Positions 5,975 through 13,678 of a stretch of DNA of 22,996 nt are shown here, piece by piece. Source of the DNA: Pseudomonadota bacterium (GTDB lineage Bacteria > SAR324 > XYD2-FULL-50-16 > JAHJRI01); the NCBI GenBank assembly GCA_022360105.1, contig JAKSDL010000454.1:1-22996 (forward strand), written 5' to 3'. The first letter of the stretch is position 1. The number at the start of each line of letters is the position of its first letter. Below the pieces are notes generated by a model. The model was not told the origin of the DNA and did not search any database. It was given only the letters and a program-made list of their open reading frames with translations. The position numbers and the translations under genes were made by a program.

Positions 5975-7081
5975 ATGCAGATTCAACCATTCAGACTGGA
6001 ACGCTTTTTCGCCAAATATGAGTTTAATGCCCCCTATTTGCTTTGCTGCTCTGATTGCGAATCCATGTCCATTGGAGATCTTTTTAAGATGGAGCCGGAG
6101 GCTGAAGCCGAATTCAAAGATCTCTGGTTAGGTTATACGGAATCACAGGGGCATCCGCTTTTAAGGGAAGAAATTGCAAAACTGTACGATGGTGTTTCCC
6201 CAGACCAGGTGCTTGTCCATACTGGAGCTGAAGAGGCCATATTCAATACCATGAATGCCATGCTGCAACCTGGAGATCATGTGATTGTGCAATTCCCCTG
6301 CTATCAATCACTAGCCGAAGTGGCACAGGCGATCGGCTGTGAGGTGAGTTTTTGGAGATTGGAGGATGGTCCTGCCTGGAAGCTCGATTTCGATTATTTG
6401 TCAGATCAGATCAATCCACAAACCAAACTTATTATCGTCAATTCTCCTCACAATCCTACCGGTTACCAAATGACCGGTGATGAGTACAACCAGGTAATTG
6501 AACTTGCTCGTCAGAATGGAATTTGCGTCTTTTCGGATGAGGTTTATCGATTTTTGGAGTATGAGGTTTCGGACAGGCTGCCATCTATTTGTGAAGTTGA
6601 TGAAAACGGGATTGCGCTGGGAGTGATGTCGAAAAGTTTTGGATTGCCAGGATTAAGAATTGGCTGGATTGTCACCAGAAATAAGGAGATGTATCACAGA
6701 TTGGCATCTTTTAAGGATTATACGACGATCTGTAACAGTGCTCCCAGTGAATTCTTATCAATTCTTGGATTAAAAAACAAAGAAAAACTGTTTGAGAGGA
6801 ATCTTTCCATTATAGCTAAAAACCTGGGATTACTGGATGTGTTCTTTGAAAGGCATGAGGACCGTTTTTCCTGGGTGAGGCCAAAGGCTGGTCCCATCGC
6901 TTTCCCGGGTTTTAAACAAGGAAAGATCGCTGAGTTCTGTAATGATTTGGTTCAACAAGCAGGAGTATTGCTGGTACCAGGTAGCTTGTATGACCCTTCC
7001 TATAACAATTTCAGGATAGGTTTCGGTAGAGCAAATATGCAGGAAGCACTGGGGAAGCTTGAAGACTATTTAGCCAATTGA
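5975..7081 (+). CDS. Class I/II PLP-dependent aminotransferase
   Basis: This 368-aa fold-type I aminotransferase is cytoplasmic. Seen motifs: TGAEEAIFNTM (83-93) in the cofactor phosphate region, NSPHNPTG (156-163) with the ring-contact Asn, SDEVYRFL (187-194) with D188 and Y191, the PLP lysine K220 in MSKSFGLPGLRIGW, and the C-terminal substrate-carboxylate Arg in FRIGFGR. The length fits the short branch of the family that lacks an extended N-terminus. The amino donor and acceptor cannot be read from sequence; members of this branch act on varied amino acids. It lies 15 nt after the radical SAM gene with GGAGA before the ATG, so the two probably form an operon. Transcription converges on larC. 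Confidence 0.88.
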   Translation: MQIQPFRLERFFAKYEFNAPYLLCCSDCESMSIGDLFKMEPEAEAEFKDLWLGYTESQGHPLLREEIAKLYDGVSPDQVLVHTGAEEAIFNTMNAMLQPGDHVIVQFPCYQSLAEVAQAIGCEVSFWRLEDGPAWKLDFDYLSDQINPQTKLIIVNSPHNPTGYQMTGDEYNQVIELARQNGICVFSDEVYRFLEYEVSDRLPSICEVDENGIALGVMSKSFGLPGLRIGWIVTRNKEMYHRLASFKDYTTICNSAPSEFLSILGLKNKEKLFERNLSIIAKNLGLLDVFFERHEDRFSWVRPKAGPIAFPGFKQGKIAEFCNDLVQQAGVLLVPGSLYDPSYNNFRIGFGRANMQEALGKLEDYLAN

Positions 7082-7170
7082 AACCTTAGTTTAAACCGAG
7101 AGCAACCATTGCGCTGCGACAGCGGGACCGGAGTGTTTTAAGCTCTCAATTCTCAATCAAACGCTTTTTT
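7082..7170. other. Convergent intergenic spacer
   Basis: The aminotransferase and larC converge here. Arms GAGAGC (7098-7103) and GCTCTC (7142-7147) could enclose a long imperfect stem, and a run of seven T follows at about 7164-7170. This may act as a weak rightward terminator, but the loop is too long for a confident call. Confidence 0.3.
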
Positions 7171-8364
7171 TCATCCCTGGTATTTCTTCTCAAGCTCCTT
7201 AAATGCGTGGCTGGAAATGATACGATCATATACTTCTTTCAGCGGTATTCCCTTATTCCGTGCCAGTTTTTTGCAAACCTCATATTCAGGCGCTGATTTC
7301 AGATGTTTTCCGTCTTTGTAGGCGGATTTCACAATGACTGGTCCTAAATCAGTTTGTATGGTTGATTGAACCCGATCCAGACAGGATCGTTTTGGTTTGA
7401 AGTGACGAATACCCAGGGTTGAGGTTTCTGAAAAGATAATCTCCTCCAATGATTCCGCATCTCCGGGTTCGCATAAAACACTCAATATTACCCCAGGTCT
7501 TCCCTTCTTCATAACAATATTTGTGAGATAAGCGTCCAGGGCACCCCTTTCCATAAGCAGCGGTAAGAGATAGGAATAGATCTCCGGATTCATGTCATCA
7601 ATATTTGTTTCCAGTAGAACAAGTTCCTCAGCGGAGCTATCTGATGCCTTCCCAAATAGCACTCTTAACAGATTGGGAATTTTCAATTCTTTTTTGCCTG
7701 TTCCATACCCTGTTTTCAGGATTGTCATACCAGGTATGGGGCCGAACTCAGTGGCGATGGTTTTAATGATTGCTGCGCCGGTCGGTGTTACCAACTCACC
7801 TTGAATGTAAGTTGAGTAAACAGGTATTCCCTTCAGTATATCAACTGTTGCAGGAGCCGGAACAGGCAGATAACCGTGTGCGCATTTTATAGTTCCTGAC
7901 CCGAGATGCAAAGGGGAACAAACAACTTTGTCCGGTTTTAAAAGGGAGATACAAACAGCCGCTCCCACGATATCTATAATCGAATCTATGGCACCAACTT
8001 CGTGAAAATGAATGTCATTAATGGCTTTGCCGTGAATTTTTGCTTCAGAACGGGCAATTACTTCAAACATACGTTTAGCCAAATCCTTTGCAGTCCGGTT
8101 GATTTTGCTATTTTCAATGATCGCTTTTATTTCAGGAAGATGCCGATGGTGGTGCGATTGCTTAGTATTCAGAACCACATCAAAATCGGTTCCGACGATT
8201 CCATTCAACTGTTTGCGGGCGGTCTTTAGCTGGTATCCTTTTACTCCCAGGGTACTCAGCTGCCTAAAGAGTTCCTGCTGGTCTACACCCAGGTCAAGCA
8301 GGGCACCTAGCGTCATATCTCCACTGATACCGGAATAGCAATCAAAATATAAAATTCTCGTCAT
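7171..8364 (-). CDS. larC: Nickel-pincer cofactor biosynthesis protein LarC (nickel insertase)
   Basis: LarC is the CTP-dependent nickel insertase that places Ni into the pyridinium dithiocarboxylate nucleotide, the last step of nickel-pincer nucleotide (NPN) synthesis. The 397-aa protein covers the N-terminal domain (YFDCYSGISGDMTLGALLDLG at 6-26; HFHEVGAIDS at 119-128) and the C-terminal domain (LETNIDDMNPE at 251-261 and KKGRPGV). A His-rich stretch SHHHRHL (70-76) may handle nickel. In Lactiplantibacillus the two halves are joined by a frameshift; here a single uninterrupted frame encodes the fusion. Its ATG overlaps the larB stop by 4 nt (ATGA), indicating translational coupling. It is the last gene of larE-larB-larC. 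Confidence 0.95.
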   Translation of the reverse strand: MTRILYFDCYSGISGDMTLGALLDLGVDQQELFRQLSTLGVKGYQLKTARKQLNGIVGTDFDVVLNTKQSHHHRHLPEIKAIIENSKINRTAKDLAKRMFEVIARSEAKIHGKAINDIHFHEVGAIDSIIDIVGAAVCISLLKPDKVVCSPLHLGSGTIKCAHGYLPVPAPATVDILKGIPVYSTYIQGELVTPTGAAIIKTIATEFGPIPGMTILKTGYGTGKKELKIPNLLRVLFGKASDSSAEELVLLETNIDDMNPEIYSYLLPLLMERGALDAYLTNIVMKKGRPGVILSVLCEPGDAESLEEIIFSETSTLGIRHFKPKRSCLDRVQSTIQTDLGPVIVKSAYKDGKHLKSAPEYEVCKKLARNKGIPLKEVYDRIISSHAFKELEKKYQG

Positions 8365-9143
8365 CGGCTTTCCTTTGATGAAACCTGCACAGGAGCTGCA
8401 ATTCGGTTGATGGCAGAAGCAGAGTAGCCCGCACCATAGCCATTATCAATATTAACAACAGTCACACCATTGGCGCAGCTGTTCAGCATAGTCAGCAGAG
8501 CTGCTAACCCTCCAAAACTGGCTCCGTATCCTACGCTTGTTGGAACGGCGATAACAGGTTTATCCGTCAATCCGGCCACAACGCTGGGCAGGGCTCCATC
8601 CATTCCCGCAACAACCACTAATACGGTTGCTGCATCGATTTTCTCCTTTTGCGACAGCAAGCGATGAATACCCGCAACACCCACATCAAACAAACGCTGA
8701 ACCTGGTTGCCAAGAGTTTCGGCAGTCACAGCTGCCTCTTCAGCAACAGGTATATCAGAAGTGCCTGCACTGATAACAAGGATGGTCCCTTCCCGTTTTT
8801 CGATATCAGAGTTTTTTATGACAACAATACGTGCAGCTTCATGGAAATCCACGTTTGAACCAAGCTTTTTCAGGGCTTTGTAAATCTCCTTTGAAGCTCG
8901 AGTTGCCATGATGTTAACTTCTTTGTCCAACATATTTTCAGCAATTTTCACGATCTGCTCGACAGTTTTACCTTCGCAGAAAATCGTTTCAGGACAACCC
9001 GTCCTCAAATGACGGTGATGGTCCACCATTGCGAATCCCAAGTCTTCATAGGGAAGATTTTTAAACTGGTCGAGAACCTTATCGATATCAATAGCCCCTG
9101 ATTGCAGCTGTTGTAACAGTGATTTTATTTTTTGTTCATGCAT
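8361..9143 (-). CDS. larB: NPN biosynthesis protein LarB (NaAD carboxylase/hydrolase)
   Basis: LarB carboxylates nicotinic acid adenine dinucleotide at C5 of the pyridinium ring and hydrolyses the phosphoanhydride, the first NPN step. The 260-aa protein has the LarB-specific N-terminal part (DHHRHLRTGCPETIFCEGKT, residues 41-60) and a C-terminal PurE-like fold with ISAGTSDIPVAEEA (about 124-137), VVAGMDGALPSVVAGL and VPTSVGYG. The PurE-like part is carbon dioxide chemistry machinery, distinct from purine synthesis. The length is normal for the family. It starts 1 nt after the larE stop and overlaps larC by 4 nt. Confidence 0.95.
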   Translation of the reverse strand: MHEQKIKSLLQQLQSGAIDIDKVLDQFKNLPYEDLGFAMVDHHRHLRTGCPETIFCEGKTVEQIVKIAENMLDKEVNIMATRASKEIYKALKKLGSNVDFHEAARIVVIKNSDIEKREGTILVISAGTSDIPVAEEAAVTAETLGNQVQRLFDVGVAGIHRLLSQKEKIDAATVLVVVAGMDGALPSVVAGLTDKPVIAVPTSVGYGASFGGLAALLTMLNSCANGVTVVNIDNGYGAGYSASAINRIAAPVQVSSKESR

Positions 9144-9144
9144 A

Positions 9145-9927
9145 TCAATTCATTTTTCCGGTTTTATAGCCTTCCAAATCAAGAGAGACATACTTGAAGC
9201 CCAATGATTTGAATTCTGTGTTGATTTGGTCCATCACGTCAACGTGAAAAAATTGAGATCGTTCTTCCTTTGAAACTTCAATCCTGGCCAGGTTATTATG
9301 ACAGCGCACCCTAAGTTGATTAAATCCCAGTTGATGCAGGTATGCCTCGGCCTTTTCGACCTTTGACAAATCACTTGAGGTGATACGATTGTCATAAGGA
9401 ATTCTTGAAGCCAAACATGCCAGAGATGGATGGTTCCAGCTTGATAAGCTGAGTTGTTTTGAAGTGTTTCTAATATCCTGCTTGGTAAATCCGCATTCCA
9501 GCAACGGGCTCTTAATGTCAAGTTCCTGTAAGGCTTTCATGCCGGGGCGATAATCGGAGAGGTCATCAACATTGGAACCATCGAATAACACATTCATACC
9601 TTCTTGAGCCGCAACTTCAAGCAAAAGGGAAAAAATTCTTTTTTTACATTTGTAGCAGCGTAATTTATCGTTATCAAGAATGTCTGCCGGTAGTTCAGGG
9701 ATTTCAATAATCCTATGTCGAATACCTATATCCCTGGCTATCCGTTTTGCCTGTTTAATCTCCTTGCGAGGTACAAACATACTGTCCACTGTAATTGCCA
9801 GTGCGCTGTCGCCCAAAACATCATAAGCGACTTTTGCAAGCAGACTGCTATCAACTCCTCCGGAAAAAGCAATCACGGCCGATTTCTCTTTTGCCATAAA
9901 TTGCTTAAGACAGCCTAGTTTGGACAT
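9145..9927 (-). CDS. larE: NPN biosynthesis protein LarE (ATP-dependent sulfur transferase), three-cysteine type
   Basis: LarE adenylates the pyridinium dicarboxylate mononucleotide and adds sulfur, acting twice. The 260-aa protein has the PP-loop AFSGGVDSSLLAK (20-32) for ATP. It carries C91 and C94 (CYKC) and C171 (LACLASRI). C171 corresponds to the sacrificial cysteine of the Lactiplantibacillus enzyme. Three such cysteines together match the LarE class, known from Thermotoga, that binds a [4Fe-4S] cluster and can act catalytically rather than sacrificing itself. It is the first gene of the operon, with the promoter presumably in 9928-10245; no Shine-Dalgarno is obvious. The target racemase/epimerase (LarA family) is not in this window. 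Confidence 0.94.
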   Translation of the reverse strand: MSKLGCLKQFMAKEKSAVIAFSGGVDSSLLAKVAYDVLGDSALAITVDSMFVPRKEIKQAKRIARDIGIRHRIIEIPELPADILDNDKLRCYKCKKRIFSLLLEVAAQEGMNVLFDGSNVDDLSDYRPGMKALQELDIKSPLLECGFTKQDIRNTSKQLSLSSWNHPSLACLASRIPYDNRITSSDLSKVEKAEAYLHQLGFNQLRVRCHNNLARIEVSKEERSQFFHVDVMDQINTEFKSLGFKYVSLDLEGYKTGKMN

Positions 9928-10180
9928 TTATTGAATATTAGATGTTAGATTGATGATTTTAGATTTTTGGGTTGTGCCAGCTGCGCTGACGTCTATGCTA
10001 CATTTTGGATGTTAAGTTTTATATTTGGGAATTTTGGATCGTGTTGACCCAGTCAACGAGCGTTAGATTTACGTCTAGGATAGCAATGCGGATAACCAAT
10101 AGCAATGCTATTTGGTTGCTGCAGATTGTGACTGTAGAAAGGGCTGTACAAAACTATCTGGTGCAAACTAGATTTTTAAA
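9928..10180. other. Divergent intergenic region with palindromes and a TTAGATT repeat
   Basis: This region separates divergent larE and the DUF362 gene and must hold both promoters, although no consensus pair is clear. It contains one copy of a dispersed element starting TTAGATTGATGATTT (9945-9971). A hairpin has arms GTTGAC and GTCAAC around CCA (10043-10057). A strong hairpin has arms AACCAATAGC (10094-10103) and GCTATTTGGTT (10107-10117) with one bulged base. No ORF looks real. Confidence 0.6.
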
Positions 10181-10243
10181 GTTAGGAGTTAGGAGTTAGG
10201 AGTTAGGAGTTAGGAGTTAGGAGTTAGGAGTTAGGAGTTAGGA
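10181..10243 (+). repeat. Nine tandem copies of GTTAGGA overlapping the DUF362 ribosome site
   Basis: Nine exact 7-bp units run from 10181 to 10243 and end 2 nt before the ATG at 10246. Every junction creates AGGAG. The copy at 10233-10237 lies 8 nt from the ATG and is the likely Shine-Dalgarno. Copy-number slippage would be expected in such a perfect short tandem array. Confidence 0.95.
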
Positions 10244-10245
10244 TT

Positions 10246-11391
10246 ATGGCAAAAGTGGCGTTGGTTCGTTGTGAAACTTATGATACAAATCTGGTATTGA
10301 ATGCCGTAAAGCGCGGATTGGAGCTGATCGGTGGTGTCGAGCAGTTTACGAAGAAAGATGAAACCATTCTTCTTAAACCCAATTTGTTGGTTGCCGAACA
10401 TCCAAAAAGATGCGTGACGACCCATCCTTCAATTTTCAAGGCTGTTGCACAACTATTTATTGAAGCGGGTGCCAGGCTGGTTTACGGAGATTCGCCAGCT
10501 GTCGGAAGTCCCGGCAGGGCAGCAAAAAAAGCAGGTTTACAGGAAGTGGCTGATGAGCTTGGAATTAAGCTGGCAGATTTCAAAAACGGAAGAGCGGTGA
10601 TTCTTAATGATGCACTACAAAACAGACAATTCACCATTGCTAATGGTGCATTGGAATGTGACGGGATAATCAGTCTACCGAAACTAAAAACCCACGCCCT
10701 GGAACGATTTACCGGGTGTGTCAAAAATCAGTTTGGTTGCGTTCCAGGCGTGTTAAAAGGAGAGTTTCACTTCAAGATTCCGGATGCACACCAGTTTGGT
10801 AAAATGCTGGTGGATTTGAACTCCTATCTGAATCCCCGTTTGTATATAATGGATGGCATTCAGGCGATGGAAGGAAACGGGCCGCGTAGCGGAAAACCAA
10901 AACAGATGAACATTATCCTGCTCTCATCTGATCCAATCGCCTTGGATGCTACCGTTTGTCGGATTGTTAATGTCAATCCCGAGATCGTGCCTACCATAAA
11001 ATTTGGCAAGGAAGCCGGGAGCGGCACTTATTTGGAGACCGATATTAACTTGGTGGGGGACGATATTGAGCAATTCAAAGTGCCTTCATTTGATATCAAA
11101 CGCAAACCAATTAGAGCATACAACCCTGAAAAGGGTGCCATCGCGCGCTTTTTCAACAACAGACTGGTGGCCAAACCTATAATTTTAAAAAATAAGTGTA
11201 CACAATGCGGAACCTGCATCAGCATCTGTCCCTCCGAACCTAAGGCTCTCGACTGGCACCAAGGTGATAAGGAGAATCCTCCGGTTTATAATTACGACAT
11301 TTGCATTCGCTGTTATTGTTGTCAGGAAGTCTGTCCGGATGAATCAATTGTTTTAAAAAGTCCTGTCCTAAGAAGGTTTTTTAAATTTTAG
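10246..11391 (+). CDS. DUF362 protein with C-terminal two-cluster ferredoxin domain
   Basis: This 381-aa protein joins an N-terminal DUF362 domain (about residues 30-240, with ILLKPNLL, VYGDSPAVGSPGRAAKKAGL and ISLPKLKTH) to a bacterial ferredoxin domain. Cluster ligands are C318, C321, C324, C328 and C353, C356, C359, C363, two [4Fe-4S] motifs each ending in CP. The reaction of DUF362 is not established. The fusion implies electron transfer in the cytoplasm, common in anaerobes. There is no signal peptide or membrane segment. It appears monocistronic, divergent from larE, with a tandem-repeat ribosome site. The stop codon lies at the start of a dispersed TTAGATT element (11388-11415). Confidence 0.9.
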   Translation: MAKVALVRCETYDTNLVLNAVKRGLELIGGVEQFTKKDETILLKPNLLVAEHPKRCVTTHPSIFKAVAQLFIEAGARLVYGDSPAVGSPGRAAKKAGLQEVADELGIKLADFKNGRAVILNDALQNRQFTIANGALECDGIISLPKLKTHALERFTGCVKNQFGCVPGVLKGEFHFKIPDAHQFGKMLVDLNSYLNPRLYIMDGIQAMEGNGPRSGKPKQMNIILLSSDPIALDATVCRIVNVNPEIVPTIKFGKEAGSGTYLETDINLVGDDIEQFKVPSFDIKRKPIRAYNPEKGAIARFFNNRLVAKPIILKNKCTQCGTCISICPSEPKALDWHQGDKENPPVYNYDICIRCYCCQEVCPDESIVLKSPVLRRFFKF

Positions 11392-11645
11392 ATTGATGAT
11401 TTCAGATTTTTTGAGATGTGAAAGCTTTGCTTTCCATTTTTAAATATTAAAAATGTTACACGAAATTTGCTGACTACAGAGCTAAAGCTTTACAGTTTTT
11501 AAGATGGGCAACTCGTTGCCTATCAATCAAACCAAAGTACTGTCGCCTAATTCTACTTAATATTTTTCAAAATATAAAAACCCGAAAGCATAGCTTTCAC
11601 GAATCAAAAAATCTGAAATCTAAAATCATATATCTAAAATCTAAC
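11388..11645. repeat. Intergenic region bounded by inverted TTAGATT-type repeats
   Basis: A copy beginning TTAGATTGATGATTT (11388-11415) and an inverted relative (11602-11645, reading GTTAGATTTTAGA on the - strand) enclose ~190 bp without a gene. Inside lie GAAAGCTTTGCTTTC (11420-11434), its relative GAAAGCATAGCTTTC (11585-11599), and a perfect palindrome GGCAAC-TC-GTTGCC (11507-11520). This looks like dispersed non-coding repeat sequence; no promoter or terminator is clear. Confidence 0.65.
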
Positions 11646-12308
11646 CTATGGGATAGGGCGGATTTCGATAAGATCGACGTGGTGGCTGATTTCAGCATAG
11701 GCGTAATTTCCTTTGAAAACAGGACCCGGGTTGATGATTTTGGTATCGCCAATGGTGTCGATCCCTTTTCCTTCGTGAATGTGTCCGGTAAAGCAAACCA
11801 GGGGTTGGTGATTTTCGATGAATTGTCGAATGATCCTCGAACCAACATGCAGACCGTTCGGCAAACCATCTGCCATGGTATCATGGGGAGGCTGGTGACT
11901 GATCAATATCATGGGAAGGGCGTCATTCATACCATTGATGGCAGCACTTAGTTTCTCCTGGAAATAGTCCTCCGGAACTTCAAATGGTGTGCCTTTAAAA
12001 GGCGTAGGCAACGAGCCGCCCAATCCTACGAACGTTTTATTTTCGATAATTCGATTTTTACCGTTCAGATTGGTTTCTGTTTCGTTCATTACCTCTTCGG
12101 TTTCCTGGTAATCGCAATTACCAGGTACGGTGATGCAACACTGATTGTATCCTTTTACCAGATCGATCATCTCCTGCATCTCTGCACGATGTCCAAAGTT
12201 GGTTATATCACCGGCTAAAATTACAAGATCGACTTCGGAAATCAGGTTTTTCAAACGATTGATTTTATTGATGTCTCCGTGAATATCAGGCAATCCGATG
12301 ATTTTCAT
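11646..12308 (-). CDS. Calcineurin-like metallophosphoesterase
   Basis: This 220-aa cytoplasmic enzyme has the full set of di-metal ligands: D8 and H10 (DIHGD), D34 (GDITNFG), N64 (GNCD), H138 (ISHQPPHDT) and H176/H178 (GHIHEG). The family hydrolyses phosphoesters with two divalent metals; the physiological substrate is unknown. The length is typical of single-domain members of the YfcE-like/ICC type. It lies 12 nt after the HAD phosphatase, so both are likely cotranscribed, giving two phosphohydrolases in one operon. Confidence 0.9.
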   Translation of the reverse strand: MKIIGLPDIHGDINKINRLKNLISEVDLVILAGDITNFGHRAEMQEMIDLVKGYNQCCITVPGNCDYQETEEVMNETETNLNGKNRIIENKTFVGLGGSLPTPFKGTPFEVPEDYFQEKLSAAINGMNDALPMILISHQPPHDTMADGLPNGLHVGSRIIRQFIENHQPLVCFTGHIHEGKGIDTIGDTKIINPGPVFKGNYAYAEISHHVDLIEIRPIP

Positions 12309-12320
12309 TTGCGCTCCTTA

Positions 12321-13013
12321 TCAGTTTTCAAATGGTGCAGAAGTTGTTTTCCAAATTAGCATTTGAACCAGTTGAGTAAGAGAAGGTACATGAATATCGG
12401 TCAATTCAGGCCAGACAGCATCCATATTGGTGCTGACATGAATGGTTGCCGCCCCAACAGCCTTACCGGTTTGCAGATCAAATAAATAGTCTCCAACCAT
12501 GACAGCCTGTTCCGATGAGATTTTCCAATAGGTTAACAATTGATTGATAGAGGACGGATCGGGTTTGGGAGGCGCTTCCTGTCGACCTAAAATGCAAATG
12601 TCTTCAAATTGATCCAGAATACCGATTTTATCAAGGGAGATCTTTGCGTTTTCCCTGGTATTTCGGGTGATGATTCCCAGTTGTGCGCTCGTTTTTTTTA
12701 ATTCTGTCACTAACTCGACGGCACCGTCAGCTGGTCGTGACTGGTTCGCCAAGTCTATTTCGATCCCGTCGAGCTTTGCCAACATTCTGTCTGCAGTCGA
12801 TTGATCCTGCGATTGTATAAACTTCAAAATATCTGCGTTGGCAGGGATACCCAGCTCTTCCCTAATCGCGGGAAAATCGTGCACGGCAACAGTCAAGGTT
12901 CCATCCAGATCAAAGATCCAGAATTTTCGGTCAAGAAGTTCACCGATTTTAGGGTTATAACCGCTAATATTTGATATCGTTTTCAATGGTAATTTTATGA
13001 ATCGGGGAATCAA
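12321..13013 (-). CDS. HAD-superfamily hydrolase (phosphoglycolate phosphatase-like)
   Basis: This 230-aa enzyme has all HAD motifs: nucleophile D35 and acid/base D37 in FDLDGTLT (34-41), T116 in IITRNTR, K150 in PPKPDP, and the metal-binding GDYLFD (174-179). The cap is small and helical (about 45-95), placing it with subclass I phosphatases of the phosphoglycolate/5'-nucleotidase kind; the substrate is not readable from sequence. The N-terminus has ~27 residues before the core, so a later start is possible. It follows the GNAT gene by 126 nt and precedes the metallophosphoesterase by 12 nt. Confidence 0.9.
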   Translation of the reverse strand: MIPRFIKLPLKTISNISGYNPKIGELLDRKFWIFDLDGTLTVAVHDFPAIREELGIPANADILKFIQSQDQSTADRMLAKLDGIEIDLANQSRPADGAVELVTELKKTSAQLGIITRNTRENAKISLDKIGILDQFEDICILGRQEAPPKPDPSSINQLLTYWKISSEQAVMVGDYLFDLQTGKAVGAATIHVSTNMDAVWPELTDIHVPSLTQLVQMLIWKTTSAPFEN

Positions 13014-13139
13014 CGGTTTCTAAATTAATGTAACGATTTTGTCATATTGTTCCCGGGTTGTCAGGTTGTCTTATGGTTGAACAGTTTGATGGCAGTATCA
13101 TCCGGATCAGAACCATGGCAATCCCTAAAAGCGAGACAG

Positions 13140-13598
13140 CTATAAATCAGCCTGATAAACCTTATAGTGGGAAGCTTTCATCCCCAATGATTCATAGGCT
13201 TTTTGGGCAGTCAGATTGTTTTGTTCCACATACAATCTGATTCCGCATACATCTCCCTTCAGTCTGGCCATATTTTGAACTTCCTTGTAGAGATAACTGT
13301 ATATTCCTTTCCTTCGTCCTTCCGGCTTGACATATACACTTTGAATCCACCAGAAATCGCCGTTACGCCAATCACTCCATTCAGTAGTTATCATCAATGA
13401 TCCCAAAATCTCTGCCTGTTTTTCTGCTATCAGGTAAAAGCCATTTCTTGGATTCTCAATGAGATGCACAACCCCTTTGAATACGGTATCACTATCCAGC
13501 TTTATCCCTTCGGTTTCTTTGGCCATTCTGATGTTAAATTCCGCAATAGTTGCTGCATCCTTCGGCTCTGATTGTCTGATGGTTATTAGATTTGGCAT
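13140..13598 (-). CDS. GNAT-family N-acetyltransferase
   Basis: This 152-aa single-domain GNAT protein transfers an acetyl group from acetyl-CoA to an amine. It starts with the typical ITIRQSEPKDAATIAEFN. The acetyl-CoA-binding motif is SVYVKPEGRRKGIYSYLY (87-104), with R95, R96, K97 and G98 in the pyrophosphate loop. The C-terminal YVEQNNLTAQKAYESLGM (123-140) is the family's motif B. The substrate is unknown; the family includes protein, antibiotic and metabolite acetylases. It is 80 nt downstream of the transporter gene on the same strand, so cotranscription is possible. Confidence 0.9.
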   Translation of the reverse strand: MPNLITIRQSEPKDAATIAEFNIRMAKETEGIKLDSDTVFKGVVHLIENPRNGFYLIAEKQAEILGSLMITTEWSDWRNGDFWWIQSVYVKPEGRRKGIYSYLYKEVQNMARLKGDVCGIRLYVEQNNLTAQKAYESLGMKASHYKVYQADL

Positions 13599-13678
13599 GT
13601 TGCTTTTAATGGTTGATGGATTTTGTTTTAGTTAGCTATTTCTGAATATTATCATACAATTTCAGATGAGTAGCTCAT

